Positions 1 to 8,135 are shown, counted from the stretch's first letter. The stretch: DNA of 24,342 nucleotides from an uncultured Duncaniella sp. (GCA_910584825.1 CAJUCI010000034.1:1-24342), one strand, 5' to 3'. Numbers and translations are program-made. Notes: generated from the sequence alone by a model not told the origin.

Positions 1-14
1 GCCCCTTCAAAAGC

Positions 15-55
15 CCGCGGGCCGAATCACACAACGATTCGGCCCGCGGTTTTTT
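15..55 (+). terminator. Rho-independent terminator of an upstream gene
   Basis: A perfect 14-bp GC-rich stem (15-28 with 36-49) encloses a 7-nt loop and is followed by a T run at 50-55. This is a textbook intrinsic terminator for a plus-strand gene ending left of the window. Confidence 0.85.
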
Positions 56-61
56 ATGCCT

Positions 62-97
62 GTAGGAGCGACGGCTTCAGCCGTCGACATGGCACGA
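62..97 (+). repeat. REP palindrome, left-type copy 1
   Basis: Starts GTAGGAG, then palindrome CGACGGCT-TC-AGCCGTCG (69-86), then a conserved tail (ACATGGCACGA). The homology to the copy at 244 continues through an AT-rich tail to about 155, so this is a left half element without its own adjacent right half. Confidence 0.8.
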
Positions 98-164
98 ATA
101 AACTAACCTTAATTTTGAGAAACACCCTCGGAATACCGCAACAACTTAAAATGTAGGCATAGAA

Positions 165-203
165 GGGGACATAAGGACAAAAGGGACACAAGCGACAAAA
201 GGG
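165..203 (+). repeat. Degenerate GACAnAAG purine-rich simple repeat
   Basis: An array of GGGACA/GACAAAAG/GACATAAG words on the plus strand. The same words build the arms of the hairpin at 5449-5558. No coding potential is visible. Confidence 0.5.
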
Positions 204-243
204 TTTTATTATTTGCCACGTAAGAGCAACAAAGTGCGACCCG

Positions 244-393
244 GTAGGAGCGACGGCTTCAGCCGTCGATATGACACGAAAAAACTAATCTTTATTTCGA
301 GAAACCTTGCTGGCATACTGCACTAATTTAGAATCTAATCACCCATTCTCTGCTATGTCGCCTCATATCGACGGCTAAAGCCGTCGCTCCTAC
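244..393. repeat. REPIN-like element: two inverted REPs (150 bp)
   Basis: The left REP begins GTAGGAGCGACGGCT at 244 and the right REP ends with the reverse complement (GTCGCTCCTAC) at 393. The palindromic cores are at 251-268 and 369-386. The middle is AT-rich and non-coding. The layout matches the pairs at 8214 and 16819, although the spacer here is longer. Confidence 0.8.
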
Positions 394-434
394 CCTGCCA
401 CGCTCAATCTAACGCCCACTCTCCGCTGCGTAGC

Positions 435-466
435 CTCATATCGACGGCTAAAGCCGTCGCCCCTAC
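435..466 (-). repeat. REP palindrome, right-type extra copy
   Basis: Palindrome CGACGGCT-AA-AGCCGTCG at 442-459, followed by CCCCTAC. The sequence before it (about 404-434) repeats the sequence before the right REP ending at 393, so the right half has been duplicated. It lies about 60 bp upstream of the rpsA promoter. Confidence 0.8.
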
Positions 467-523
467 CTAATCCTAAATTATTGTCATCTAATAATATGGC
501 TTGTGCTTTTGTTGCGTGGAAGT

Positions 524-554
524 TTTGCGGAATGAAAAAAAATTCCTACCTTTG
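524..554 (+). promoter_or_regulatory. rpsA promoter, Bacteroidota -33/-7 type
   Basis: TTTG (524-527), a 19-bp spacer, and TACCTTTG (547-554) match the consensus of the Bacteroidota primary sigma factor exactly. This predicts a leader of roughly 65-70 nt before the ATG at 629. Confidence 0.85.
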
Positions 555-628
555 CGCCGCTTATGCGCCCTGACGGGTGTGAGGCACAATTAATTAACCC
601 TATTTATTAACCCCATTATCCAGTTTTA

Positions 629-2437
629 ATGACTGAAGAAGTAAAAAACTCCCCTATCGAGGATTTCGATTGGGAAGCGTATGCAAAGGGTGAGACCAAG
701 GGTGACAAAACCCGCGAAGAGCTCACCAAAACCTATGATGAATCGCTCAACACCGTGCGTGACAAGGACGTAATCGAAGGTACCATCATCGCCCTCAACA
801 AGCGTGAGGCTGTGGTTAACATCGGCTACAAGAGCGACGGCATCATCCCCATGAGCGAGTTCCGCTACAACCCCGACATCAAGGTCGGTGACGTCGTAGA
901 AGTGTTCATCGAGAATCAGGAGGACAAGAAGGGACAGCTCATCCTCTCTCACCGCAAAGCCCGCGCAGCACGTTCTTGGGACCGCATCAACGAGGCTCTC
1001 GAGAAGGACGAAGTCATCAAGGGCTTCATCAAGTGCCGCACCAAGGGTGGCATGATTGTCGACGTGTTCGGTATCGAGGCCTTCCTCCCCGGCTCGCAGA
1101 TCGACGTCAAGCCCATCCGCGACTACGACATCTTCGTGGGCAAGACCATGGAGTTCAAGGTCGTGAAGATTAATCAGGAATTCAAGAACGTAGTGGTAAG
1201 CCACAAGGCACTCATCGAGGCAGAGCTCGAGCAGCAGAAGCGCGAAATCATCGCCAAGCTCGAGAAGGGTCAGGTGCTCGAAGGCACCGTCAAGAACATC
1301 ACCTCTTACGGTGTGTTCATCGACCTCGGCGGTGTTGACGGTCTTATCCACATCACCGACCTTTCTTGGGGCCGCGTAAGCCACCCCGAAGAGGTTGTGC
1401 AGCTCGACCAGAAGCTCAACGTGGTTATTCTCGACTTCGACGACGAGAAGAAACGTATCGCTCTCGGTCTGAAGCAGCTCCTTCCCCATCCCTGGGATGC
1501 ACTTGACGCCGAGCTTAAGGTTGGCGACAAGGTGAAGGGCAAAGTAGTCGTTATGGCTGACTACGGCGCATTCGTGGAGATTGCCCCCGGCGTAGAGGGT
1601 CTCATCCACGTGAGCGAGATGTCTTGGAGCCAGCACCTCCGTTCGGCTCAGGACTTCATGAAGGTCGGCGACGAAATCGAGGCTGTAATCCTTACCCTCG
1701 ACCGCGAAGACCGCAAGATGTCGCTCGGCATCAAGCAGCTCCGCAACGACCCCTGGGAGAATATCGAGACCAAGTATCCCGTTGGTTCGAAGCACACCGC
1801 ACGCGTGCGCAACTTCACCAACTTCGGCGTGTTTGTTGAGATTGAGGAGGGCGTAGACGGCCTCATCCACATTTCTGACCTCTCTTGGACCAAGAAGGTT
1901 AAGCACCCCAGCGAGTTCACCCAGATTGGTGCAAACATTGACGTTCAGGTGCTCGAAATCGACAAGGAGAACCGTCGTCTCTCACTCGGCCACAAGCAGC
2001 TCGAGGAGAATCCCTGGGATGTATTCGAGACCATCTTCACCGTTGGCTCGGTACACGAGGGCACAATCATCGAGCTCGTGGAGAAGGGCGCAGTCATCGC
2101 TCTCCCCTACGGCGTAGAGGGCTTCGCTACTCCCAAGCACCTCGTTAAGGCTGACGGCAGCCGTGCCCAGCTCGACGAGAAGCTCGAGTTCAAGGTGCTC
2201 GAGTTCAACAAGGACTCAAAGCGCATCATCCTCTCGCACAGCCGCACATTTGAGGACGAGCAGAAGGGCGAGCGCGCAGAGCAGCCCCGCAAGCGTGACA
2301 ACGCTCGTGGCGAGGGCCGTCGTGGCGGCAACCGTCGCGCCGAGGAGACCCCCGTGCTCAACACCCCGCTCGAGAAGACTACCCTCGGCGACCTCGAGGC
2401 TCTCGCAAGCCTCAAAGAGAAGCTCGCAGGCAAGTAA
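629..2437 (+). CDS. rpsA: 30S ribosomal protein S1
   Basis: A 602-aa protein with six consecutive S1 (OB-fold) RNA-binding repeats, starting near residue 48. Repeats 3-5 are the most canonical, with GxFVDL..GVDGLIHxSDLSW-type cores and LGxKQL ends; repeats 1, 2 and 6 are divergent, as is usual in S1. S1 binds mRNA on the small ribosomal subunit and helps initiation, which matters in Bacteroidota, where Shine-Dalgarno pairing is little used. The C-terminal tail, from about residue 545, is basic and rich in Arg and Gly (ARGEGRRGGNRR), probably an additional RNA-binding tail. The ATG at 629 follows a strong promoter and an AT-rich leader without a purine-rich Shine-Dalgarno. A hairpin follows the stop codon. 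Length and repeat number are normal for the family. Confidence 0.97.
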   Translation: MTEEVKNSPIEDFDWEAYAKGETKGDKTREELTKTYDESLNTVRDKDVIEGTIIALNKREAVVNIGYKSDGIIPMSEFRYNPDIKVGDVVEVFIENQEDKKGQLILSHRKARAARSWDRINEALEKDEVIKGFIKCRTKGGMIVDVFGIEAFLPGSQIDVKPIRDYDIFVGKTMEFKVVKINQEFKNVVVSHKALIEAELEQQKREIIAKLEKGQVLEGTVKNITSYGVFIDLGGVDGLIHITDLSWGRVSHPEEVVQLDQKLNVVILDFDDEKKRIALGLKQLLPHPWDALDAELKVGDKVKGKVVVMADYGAFVEIAPGVEGLIHVSEMSWSQHLRSAQDFMKVGDEIEAVILTLDREDRKMSLGIKQLRNDPWENIETKYPVGSKHTARVRNFTNFGVFVEIEEGVDGLIHISDLSWTKKVKHPSEFTQIGANIDVQVLEIDKENRRLSLGHKQLEENPWDVFETIFTVGSVHEGTIIELVEKGAVIALPYGVEGFATPKHLVKADGSRAQLDEKLEFKVLEFNKDSKRIILSHSRTFEDEQKGERAEQPRKRDNARGEGRRGGNRRAEETPVLNTPLEKTTLGDLEALASLKEKLAGK

Positions 2438-2460
2438 TCAGTCTCTGAGAACTCTATAGC

Positions 2461-2492
2461 AAAGGCCACCGCGCGACTGCGCGGTGGCCTTT
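2461..2492 (+). terminator. Terminator hairpin after rpsA
   Basis: A 14-bp perfect stem (2461-2474 with 2479-2492) with a GACT loop. The stem carries AAA on the left and TTT on the right, so it could work on either strand. It lies 23 bp after the rpsA stop. Confidence 0.8.
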
Positions 2493-2569
2493 GTAGCATA
2501 TTATCGTCACGTTGGTGCGAGAGTTGACGTAAGTGTCGGATTTCATGCTGATTTGTCGCGGAAAATCAT

Positions 2570-2577
2570 TACCTTTG
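2570..2577 (+). promoter_or_regulatory. -7 element of the purU promoter
   Basis: TACCTTTG lies 17 bp before the purU ATG, so the leader would be very short. The upstream TTTG at 2552-2555 is only 14 bp away, not the usual 19-20, so the -33 element is uncertain. Confidence 0.65.
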
Positions 2578-2593
2578 CGCAAAATTTCTCAAT

Positions 2594-3463
2594 ATGGAAA
2601 AGAAGCATACTGACACGGCGGTCCTGCGCATGCATTGCCCCGACCAGCCTGGCATCATAGCCGTGATAACCGATTTTATCACATCCAACCGCGGAAATAT
2701 CCTCTACCTCGACCAGTATGTCGACCGTGCCGAGGGCATCTTCTACATGCGCGTAGAGTGGGACCTTGACGGCTTCCTCATACCCAAGGAGAAGCTCAAG
2801 GACTATTTCGAGACCCTCTACGCCACCCGCTATCAGCTCACACACCGTCTCAGCTTCACGAGCCACCGCCAGCGCATGGCCATCTTCGTCTCCAAGATGT
2901 CGCATTGCCTCTACGACCTGCTGTCGCGCTACATCGCCGGCGAGTGGGACGTCGAGATACCCGTCATTATCTCCAACCATCCCGACCTTGCCATCGTTGG
3001 CAAGCAGTTTGACATCCCCTTCGAGGTGGTGCCCGTCACCCGCGACAACAAGGAGGAGATGGAGCAGAAGGAGTTTGAGATACTCGACCGCTACGGCGTA
3101 GACTTCATCGTGCTCGCCCGCTACATGCAGGTGCTGTCAGAGGACTTCATCGCCCGCTATCCCAACCACATCATCAACATCCACCACTCCTTCCTCCCCG
3201 CCTTTGTCGGAGCCAAGCCCTACCACCAGGCGTTTGAGCGCGGCGTGAAGCTCATCGGAGCCACCAGCCACTATGTGACCACCGAGCTTGACGCCGGCCC
3301 CATCATCGAGCAGGACACCGTGCGCATCACTCATAAGGACACGGTGGAGGACCTCGTGAAAAAAGGGCGCGACCTTGAGAAAATCGTGCTCTCACACGCC
3401 GTCGAGAAGCACATTCAGCGCAAAATTCTTACGTATGCCAATAAGACAGTGGTCTTTTCATGA
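2594..3463 (+). CDS. purU: Formyltetrahydrofolate deformylase
   Basis: A 289-aa enzyme that hydrolyses 10-formyl-tetrahydrofolate to formate and tetrahydrofolate, balancing one-carbon pools and feeding formate to purine synthesis. Residues 8-85 are an ACT regulatory domain opening with LRMHCPDQPGIIA. The catalytic formyltransferase fold follows (from about 95), with FVSKMSHCLYDLL and IISNHPDL typical of PurU. The catalytic residues are visible: Asn195 and His197 in INIHHSFLP and Asp233 in ELDAGPII. The HHSFLPAF motif, rather than HPSLLP, separates PurU from GART. Length is normal. It is flanked by the rpsA terminator and the glmS promoter, so it is probably monocistronic. Confidence 0.95.
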   Translation: MEKKHTDTAVLRMHCPDQPGIIAVITDFITSNRGNILYLDQYVDRAEGIFYMRVEWDLDGFLIPKEKLKDYFETLYATRYQLTHRLSFTSHRQRMAIFVSKMSHCLYDLLSRYIAGEWDVEIPVIISNHPDLAIVGKQFDIPFEVVPVTRDNKEEMEQKEFEILDRYGVDFIVLARYMQVLSEDFIARYPNHIINIHHSFLPAFVGAKPYHQAFERGVKLIGATSHYVTTELDAGPIIEQDTVRITHKDTVEDLVKKGRDLEKIVLSHAVEKHIQRKILTYANKTVVFS

Positions 3464-3485
3464 TGCATATGTCAAAAACTTTTCG

Positions 3486-3493
3486 TATCTTTG
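3486..3493 (+). promoter_or_regulatory. -7 element of the glmS promoter
   Basis: TATCTTTG lies 22 bp after the purU stop and about 82 bp before the glmS start. No TTTG occurs at the ideal upstream spacing. The leader shows no sign of the glmS ribozyme, which is found mainly in Firmicutes. Confidence 0.65.
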
Positions 3494-3575
3494 TAAAAAA
3501 TTGCACACGTGCGCTGCCTCTTGAGGGGAAGCGTGCGGAAAATTGTTTTACACATTTTAATCTATCTTTTGCTAT

Positions 3576-5423
3576 ATGTGTGGCATCGTAGGATACCTCG
3601 GCTCCAATGGAGCATATGAAATATTAATTCAAGGGCTTAAAAGACTCGAATATCGCGGTTACGACTCGGCGGGAGTCGCGCTCGTGACATGCGACGGTGA
3701 CCTTAATGTGCATAAATCGCGCGGCAAGGTGGCCAACCTCGAGCAGACCGCCGCAGCCGGATGCACCGAAGGCTCACTCGGCATAGCCCACACCCGCTGG
3801 GCTACCCACGGCGAGCCCAACGACATCAACGCCCATCCCCATGTGTCGCAGAGCGGCAACATCGCCCTCGTGCATAACGGCACCATCGAGAACTACTCGG
3901 TGCTCAAGGAGGCTCTCGCCGAGCACGGCTACTCGTTCAAGAGCGAGACCGATACCGAAGTGCTGGTGCAGCTCATCGACTATATCAAGACCACATCGTC
4001 ATGCTCGCTCGTCGAGGCCGTGCGCGAGGCACTTCTCCAGGTCGAGGGTGCTTATGCCGTGGCAGTCGTCGAGAAGGGCGACCCCGACACCCTCGTGGTG
4101 GCGCGCAAGAGCTCGCCCCTCGTAATCGGCGTGGGCGACGGCGAGACATTCATTGCCTCTGACGCAACCCCCATCATCGGCTACACCGACAAGGTGATTT
4201 ACCTCAAGGACAACGAGCTGGCCGTAATCCGCCGCAACGAGCCGCTCTCGATACTCTCCATCGACTCCAACGCCCCCTCCGAGATTGACATCCAGAAGCT
4301 CAAGCTCTCGCTTGCCCAGCTCGAGAAGGGCGGCTACGACACATTCATGCTCAAAGAAATCTTTGAGCAGCCCTCCACGCTGCGCGACTGTCTGCGTGGC
4401 CGCATCACCGACGACTGTTCGCGTGTGGTGCTCTCGGGCGTCGAACTCAACAAGGAGCGTTTCCTCCAGGCCGAGCGCATCACCCTCGTGGCCTGCGGCA
4501 CATCGTGGCACGCAGCCCTCATCGGCAAGCGACTCATCCAGGACTTCTGCCAGATACCTGTCGAGGTGGAGTACGCCTCCGAGTTCCGCTACGGCAACCC
4601 CGTGCTCAACGACCGCGACATAGTAATATCCATATCGCAGTCTGGCGAGACCGCCGACACCCTTGCGGCCATCCAGCTCGCCAAGGAGAAGGGCGCGTTT
4701 GTCTACGGAGTCTGCAACGTGGTCGGAGCCTCAATCCCCCGCGCCACCGACTCCGGCACATACATCCACGTAGGCCCCGAAATCGGCGTTGCATCCACTA
4801 AGGCCTTCACCGGCCAGGTGACTGTGCTCACCCTCCTCGCCCTCGCCGTAGGCCAGCTGCGCGGAGCCATCGATGACGCCACCGTGCGTCAGGTGGCCAC
4901 AGCCCTCAAGGCCATGCCCGAAATCATCGAGGAGACCCTCAAGTGCGACCCCGAGGTGCAGACGCTCTCACGCATCTTCACCTACGCCCACAACTTCCTC
5001 TACCTCGGCCGCGGCTACAACTATCCCACCGCACTCGAAGGCGCGCTCAAGCTCAAGGAAATCTCCTATATCCACGCCGAGGGCTATCCCGCAGCCGAGA
5101 TGAAGCACGGCCCCATCGCCCTCATCGACCATGAGATGCCCAGCGTGATTATCGCCCCCAGCGACTCGCTCTACGACAAGATTATCTCCAATGTCCAGCA
5201 GGTCAAGAGCCGTGGTGGAGCAGTAGTGGCCATCGTCTCAAAGGGCAACACCGCCATGAACGACATCGCTGACTTCTGCATCGAGATACCCGAGGTGCCC
5301 GAGTGCCTCACCCCGCTCGTGGCCTCCATACCCCTCCAGCTCCTCGCCTACTACATCGCCGTCGGCAAGGGCAAGGACGTAGACCAGCCCCGCAACCTTG
5401 CTAAATCCGTGACAGTCGAGTAA
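3576..5423 (+). CDS. glmS: Glutamine-fructose-6-phosphate aminotransferase (isomerizing)
   Basis: A 615-aa enzyme making glucosamine-6-phosphate from fructose-6-phosphate and glutamine, the first committed step to UDP-GlcNAc for peptidoglycan and LPS. After removal of Met1, Cys2 (MCGIVGYLG) is the nucleophile of the N-terminal class II glutamine amidotransferase domain, which also shows HTRWATHG (72-79) and HNGTIENY (100-107). Two SIS sugar-isomerase domains follow: one with VACGTSWHAAL (about 305-315) and SISQSGETADT, the second with LGRGYNYPTALEGALKLKE. The C-terminus DQPRNLAKSVTVE is the conserved tail contributing the isomerase lysine. Length and motifs are normal. The start is fixed by the requirement for Cys2. 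Confidence 0.97.
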   Translation: MCGIVGYLGSNGAYEILIQGLKRLEYRGYDSAGVALVTCDGDLNVHKSRGKVANLEQTAAAGCTEGSLGIAHTRWATHGEPNDINAHPHVSQSGNIALVHNGTIENYSVLKEALAEHGYSFKSETDTEVLVQLIDYIKTTSSCSLVEAVREALLQVEGAYAVAVVEKGDPDTLVVARKSSPLVIGVGDGETFIASDATPIIGYTDKVIYLKDNELAVIRRNEPLSILSIDSNAPSEIDIQKLKLSLAQLEKGGYDTFMLKEIFEQPSTLRDCLRGRITDDCSRVVLSGVELNKERFLQAERITLVACGTSWHAALIGKRLIQDFCQIPVEVEYASEFRYGNPVLNDRDIVISISQSGETADTLAAIQLAKEKGAFVYGVCNVVGASIPRATDSGTYIHVGPEIGVASTKAFTGQVTVLTLLALAVGQLRGAIDDATVRQVATALKAMPEIIEETLKCDPEVQTLSRIFTYAHNFLYLGRGYNYPTALEGALKLKEISYIHAEGYPAAEMKHGPIALIDHEMPSVIIAPSDSLYDKIISNVQQVKSRGGAVVAIVSKGNTAMNDIADFCIEIPEVPECLTPLVASIPLQLLAYYIAVGKGKDVDQPRNLAKSVTVE

Positions 5424-5448
5424 TCGCGGCAGGTCCGGGAAAAGGGGA

Positions 5449-5558
5449 CAAAAAGACATAAGAGACAAAAGCGACATAAGTTTATTGTTTTTTCGGATAA
5501 TCATTGATTATCAAAACAATATATTTCTTATGTCGCTTTTGTCTCTTATGTCTTTTTG
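5449..5558. repeat. 110-nt nested perfect hairpin between convergent genes
   Basis: A perfect 32-bp inverted repeat (5449-5480 with 5527-5558) encloses an 8-bp stem (5484-5491/5513-5520) and a 7-bp stem (5496-5502/5506-5512). The outer arms consist of GACATAAG and GACAAAAG words. It lies between the ends of glmS and ettA, so it may terminate both transcripts, but its length far exceeds a normal terminator. Confidence 0.85.
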
Positions 5559-5590
5559 CCCACCCTTGGGGATTATGACACAGCTTCTTT

Positions 5591-7276
5591 TTATTCCATG
5601 AGTTTGCGGTAGCGGCGGCGGGTGGGCTCCTTGCCGTCGTTGTGGGCGCGCTTGTAGTCCTCGTAGTCGGAGTATGAGCCTTCGTAGAACACTACGTTGC
5701 CGTCACCCTCAAACGAGAGTATGTGTGTGCATATGCGGTCGAGGAACCATCGGTCGTGGCTTACCACCACGGCGCATCCGGCAAAGTCCTCAAGACCCTC
5801 TTCGAGAGCGCGGAGGGTGTTGACGTCAATGTCGTTGGTAGGCTCGTCGAGCAGCAGCACGTTGCCCTCCTCCTTGAGTGCCATAGCCAGGTGCAGACGG
5901 TTGCGCTCACCGCCCGAGAGGACGGCAATCTTCTTCTCCTGGTCGGCTCCCGTGAAGTTGAAGCGCGACAGGTAGGCGCGGGCGTTGACGTCGCGTCCAC
6001 CCATGCGGAAGCTCTCCACGCCCTGTGATATTACCTCATATACGCTCTTGTCGGGCAGCAGGTCGTGGTGGGTCTGGTCAACGTAGGCAATCTTTACGGT
6101 CTCGCCCACGTCAAATGTGCCGGCGTCAGGGGTCTCCTGACCCATGATGAGGCGGAAGAGTGTGGTCTTGCCTGCACCGTTGGGACCGATTACGCCCACG
6201 ATGCCGCCCTGGGGCAGCGAGAATGTGAGGTCCTTGAACAGCTGTTTCTTGCCGAACGCCTTGGAGAAGCCCTGTACGTCGATGACCTTCGCGCCGAGGC
6301 GTGGGCCGTTGGGGATGAAGATTTCAAGGCGTTCCTCGCGTTCCTTCTGGTCCTCGTTGAGCAGTCGGTCATAGCTGTTGAGACGGGCCTTGCCCTTGGC
6401 CTGACGTGCCTTAGGAGCCATGCGTACCCATTCAAGCTCGCGCTCGAGGGTCTTGCGACGCTTTGATGCCTGCTTCTCCTCCTGGGCCATGCGCTTGGTC
6501 TTCTGGTCGAGCCACGATGAGTAATTGCCCTTCCAGGGTATTCCCTCGCCGCGGTCGAGCTCGAGAATCCACCCGGCCACGTGGTCGAGGAAGTAGCGGT
6601 CATGGGTGATGGCTATGACCGTGCCGGGATACTGCTGCAGATGCTGCTCGAGCCAGTCGATGCTCTCGGCGTCGAGGTGGTTGGTAGGCTCGTCGAGCAG
6701 GAGAATGTCGGGCTGTTGGAGCAGGAGGCGGCAGAGGGCCACGCGGCGGCGTTCGCCACCCGAGAGGGTCGATATAACCTGGTCGTCGGGCGGGCACTGC
6801 AGCGCGTCCATCGCACGCTCGAGCTTAGAGTCGATGTTCCATGCGTCGGCGGCATCGAGTTTGTCCTGAAGCTCGGCCTGACGTGCCAGCAGGGCATCCA
6901 TCTTGTCGGGGTCATCGAGCACGTCTGGGTCGGCAAACGACTCGTTCACCTTGTCAAACTCCGCCATGAGGTCCATGATGGGCTGCACACCCTCGCGCAC
7001 CACCTCGATTACAGTCTTGTCTGGGTCGAGCTGCGGGTCCTGCTCGAGATAGCCCACCGAGTATCCGGGCGAGAATACCACCTCGCCCTGATAATTCTTG
7101 TCGATGCCGGCAATAATCTTGAGCAGCGATGACTTGCCCGAGCCGTTAAGACCGATGATGCCTATCTTGGCACCGTAGAAAAATGACAGGTATATATTCT
7201 TCAACACCTGTTTCTGCGGGGGATATGTCTTCGACACCCCCACCATAGAGAAAATTACTTTCTTATCGTCAGCCAT
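5591..7276 (-). CDS. ettA: Energy-dependent translational throttle protein (ABC-F ATPase)
   Basis: A 561-aa soluble ABC-F protein with two ATPase cassettes and no membrane segments. Walker A motifs are GLNGSGKSS (42-50) and GPNGAGKTT (364-372). ABC signatures LSGGERRR (171-178) and LSGGERNR (453-460) and Walker B/DEPT motifs LLLDEPTNHLD and LLLDEPTND are intact. The charged linker (about 241-330, rich in Arg and Lys) is the P-site tRNA interaction motif. EttA binds the ribosomal E site and gates the first peptide bond according to ATP/ADP ratio. Length, the opening (VIFSMVGVSKTYPPQKQVLKNIYLS is spread over residues 8-31) and the NDID form of the second Walker B region support EttA over other ABC-F members. 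No TAnnTTTG lies directly upstream, so it may share transcription with the GNAT gene 69 bp upstream. Confidence 0.93.
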   Translation of the reverse strand: MADDKKVIFSMVGVSKTYPPQKQVLKNIYLSFFYGAKIGIIGLNGSGKSSLLKIIAGIDKNYQGEVVFSPGYSVGYLEQDPQLDPDKTVIEVVREGVQPIMDLMAEFDKVNESFADPDVLDDPDKMDALLARQAELQDKLDAADAWNIDSKLERAMDALQCPPDDQVISTLSGGERRRVALCRLLLQQPDILLLDEPTNHLDAESIDWLEQHLQQYPGTVIAITHDRYFLDHVAGWILELDRGEGIPWKGNYSSWLDQKTKRMAQEEKQASKRRKTLERELEWVRMAPKARQAKGKARLNSYDRLLNEDQKEREERLEIFIPNGPRLGAKVIDVQGFSKAFGKKQLFKDLTFSLPQGGIVGVIGPNGAGKTTLFRLIMGQETPDAGTFDVGETVKIAYVDQTHHDLLPDKSVYEVISQGVESFRMGGRDVNARAYLSRFNFTGADQEKKIAVLSGGERNRLHLAMALKEEGNVLLLDEPTNDIDVNTLRALEEGLEDFAGCAVVVSHDRWFLDRICTHILSFEGDGNVVFYEGSYSDYEDYKRAHNDGKEPTRRRYRKLME

Positions 7277-7345
7277 AAAGGGAACTGATATGAATAATTA
7301 TCGGTTAGAATTATGATGAGTCCTGATGTCTTGGCCATGCGTTTG

Positions 7346-7912
7346 TCACAGTATGCGGTACATACGTCGCGTGGCGGCATAGAAATCTTTGTTGGTCTGA
7401 AATGAAAAACCGTTGTTTTGATAGAATCTGATGGTGCGGGGATTATTGAGCGCATCCACTGTTATGAACTGACATCCTGCCTGCGGATAATTGGCATATG
7501 TCACAGCCACAAGGTCGATTATTGCCGTGCCCACTCCATGGCTTTGGAAGGAATGAAGTGTGCCTAAATGACCGATATTTATGGCCGGATAGGATGACTG
7601 CCTTTTGAAAAAGTCCACAATGTCAGTCTCCGCCTCAAAACGCAAATCGCTTATGAAATCGGTCTTCTCATCTTCGCTTGTAATCATCAGTGAATCGTTC
7701 ATGAGCGTAAAAGCGGCGATGATTTCGTCCGACCCTGTATATGCGCAATAGGCCGCGAGATACTTATGTTCCACACACTCCTTGACTTCCTGTCTGAAGA
7801 AGTGGTCGAGGGTGTCGACACGACAAGAAAACGCAGATATTCGTTCAAAATCTGCGTCACTCATTAATCTTATGCGGAAATCAATTTCCGAGGAGCGGGT
7901 TGTGTCCACCAC
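7346..7912 (-). CDS. GNAT acetyltransferase, TacT/AtaT-like toxin candidate
   Basis: A 188-aa protein of the GNAT fold. The N-terminal part reads FRIRLMSDADFERISAFSC, then LDHFFRQ, close to the F-x-C-x(3)-LD-x-F-L/F-R signature of TacT/AtaT-type toxins that acetylate charged tRNA. The acetyl-CoA motif is QSHGVGTA (Q/RxxGxG/A), and ALNNPRTIRFYQNNGFSF is the usual C-terminal GNAT segment. I chose the GTG at 7912 because the residues before the in-frame ATG (7864) look like the first beta strand. That start overlaps the upstream small ORF by 32 nt, suggesting translational coupling. Base composition is more AT-rich than ettA and cyd. The toxin role is inference; a housekeeping acetyltransferase is possible. 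Confidence 0.8.
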   Translation of the reverse strand: MVDTTRSSEIDFRIRLMSDADFERISAFSCRVDTLDHFFRQEVKECVEHKYLAAYCAYTGSDEIIAAFTLMNDSLMITSEDEKTDFISDLRFEAETDIVDFFKRQSSYPAINIGHLGTLHSFQSHGVGTAIIDLVAVTYANYPQAGCQFITVDALNNPRTIRFYQNNGFSFQTNKDFYAATRRMYRIL

Positions 7913-8078
7913 AGTTGTCTATAATGCGTTTTGCATTGGCCTCGGCCCTTGCCTTGCGCAATTCCATCTGATGCCGTTCTTCTGCAGAGTAATCCCCACG
8001 GAGAAACTTCTCCATCGAGTCATGAAACCGAGCGACATCATCTCGGCCCATAGGAGGATTGGGTATAGAACGTATCAT
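7881..8078 (-). CDS. Small charged protein, candidate antitoxin of the GNAT pair
   Basis: A 65-aa ORF whose 3' end overlaps the GNAT gene by 32 nt. The ATG at 8078 lies 26 bp downstream of the -7 element of a very good promoter. The protein is hydrophilic, with a predicted helical stretch rich in Glu, Arg, Lys and Ala (SAEERHQMELRKARAEANAK, 31-50) and a short tail ending NPLLGN. I do not recognise a ribbon-helix-helix (DUF1778/TacA) domain, the usual partner of TacT toxins. Gene order, overlap and shared promoter are typical of antitoxin-toxin operons, but the role is inferred from context only. Confidence 0.65.
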   Translation of the reverse strand: MIRSIPNPPMGRDDVARFHDSMEKFLRGDYSAEERHQMELRKARAEANAKRIIDNCGGHNPLLGN

Positions 8079-8103
8079 TACAAATCAGTTTTCAGTGCTT
8101 TTA

Positions 8104-8135
8104 CAAAGATAGTGACTTTTCGCAGATTAAACAAA
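8104..8135 (-). promoter_or_regulatory. Promoter of the small-ORF/GNAT operon
   Basis: On the minus strand TTTG (8132-8135), a 20-bp spacer and TATCTTTG (8104-8111) match the Bacteroidota consensus. The first ATG is at 8078. It fixes the start of the small ORF and suggests the pair is transcribed independently of cydAB. Confidence 0.8.

Noticed and set aside
626..1906. A 426-codon minus-strand open frame antisense to rpsA
   Set aside because: It is a mirror of the codon bias of rpsA, whose S1 repeats are unmistakable; its translation is low-complexity His/Val/Leu-rich text with no family features.
3494..3575. glmS ribozyme or other riboswitch in the glmS leader
   Set aside because: The leader is about 80 nt and lacks any recognisable ribozyme core; only a simple promoter is visible.
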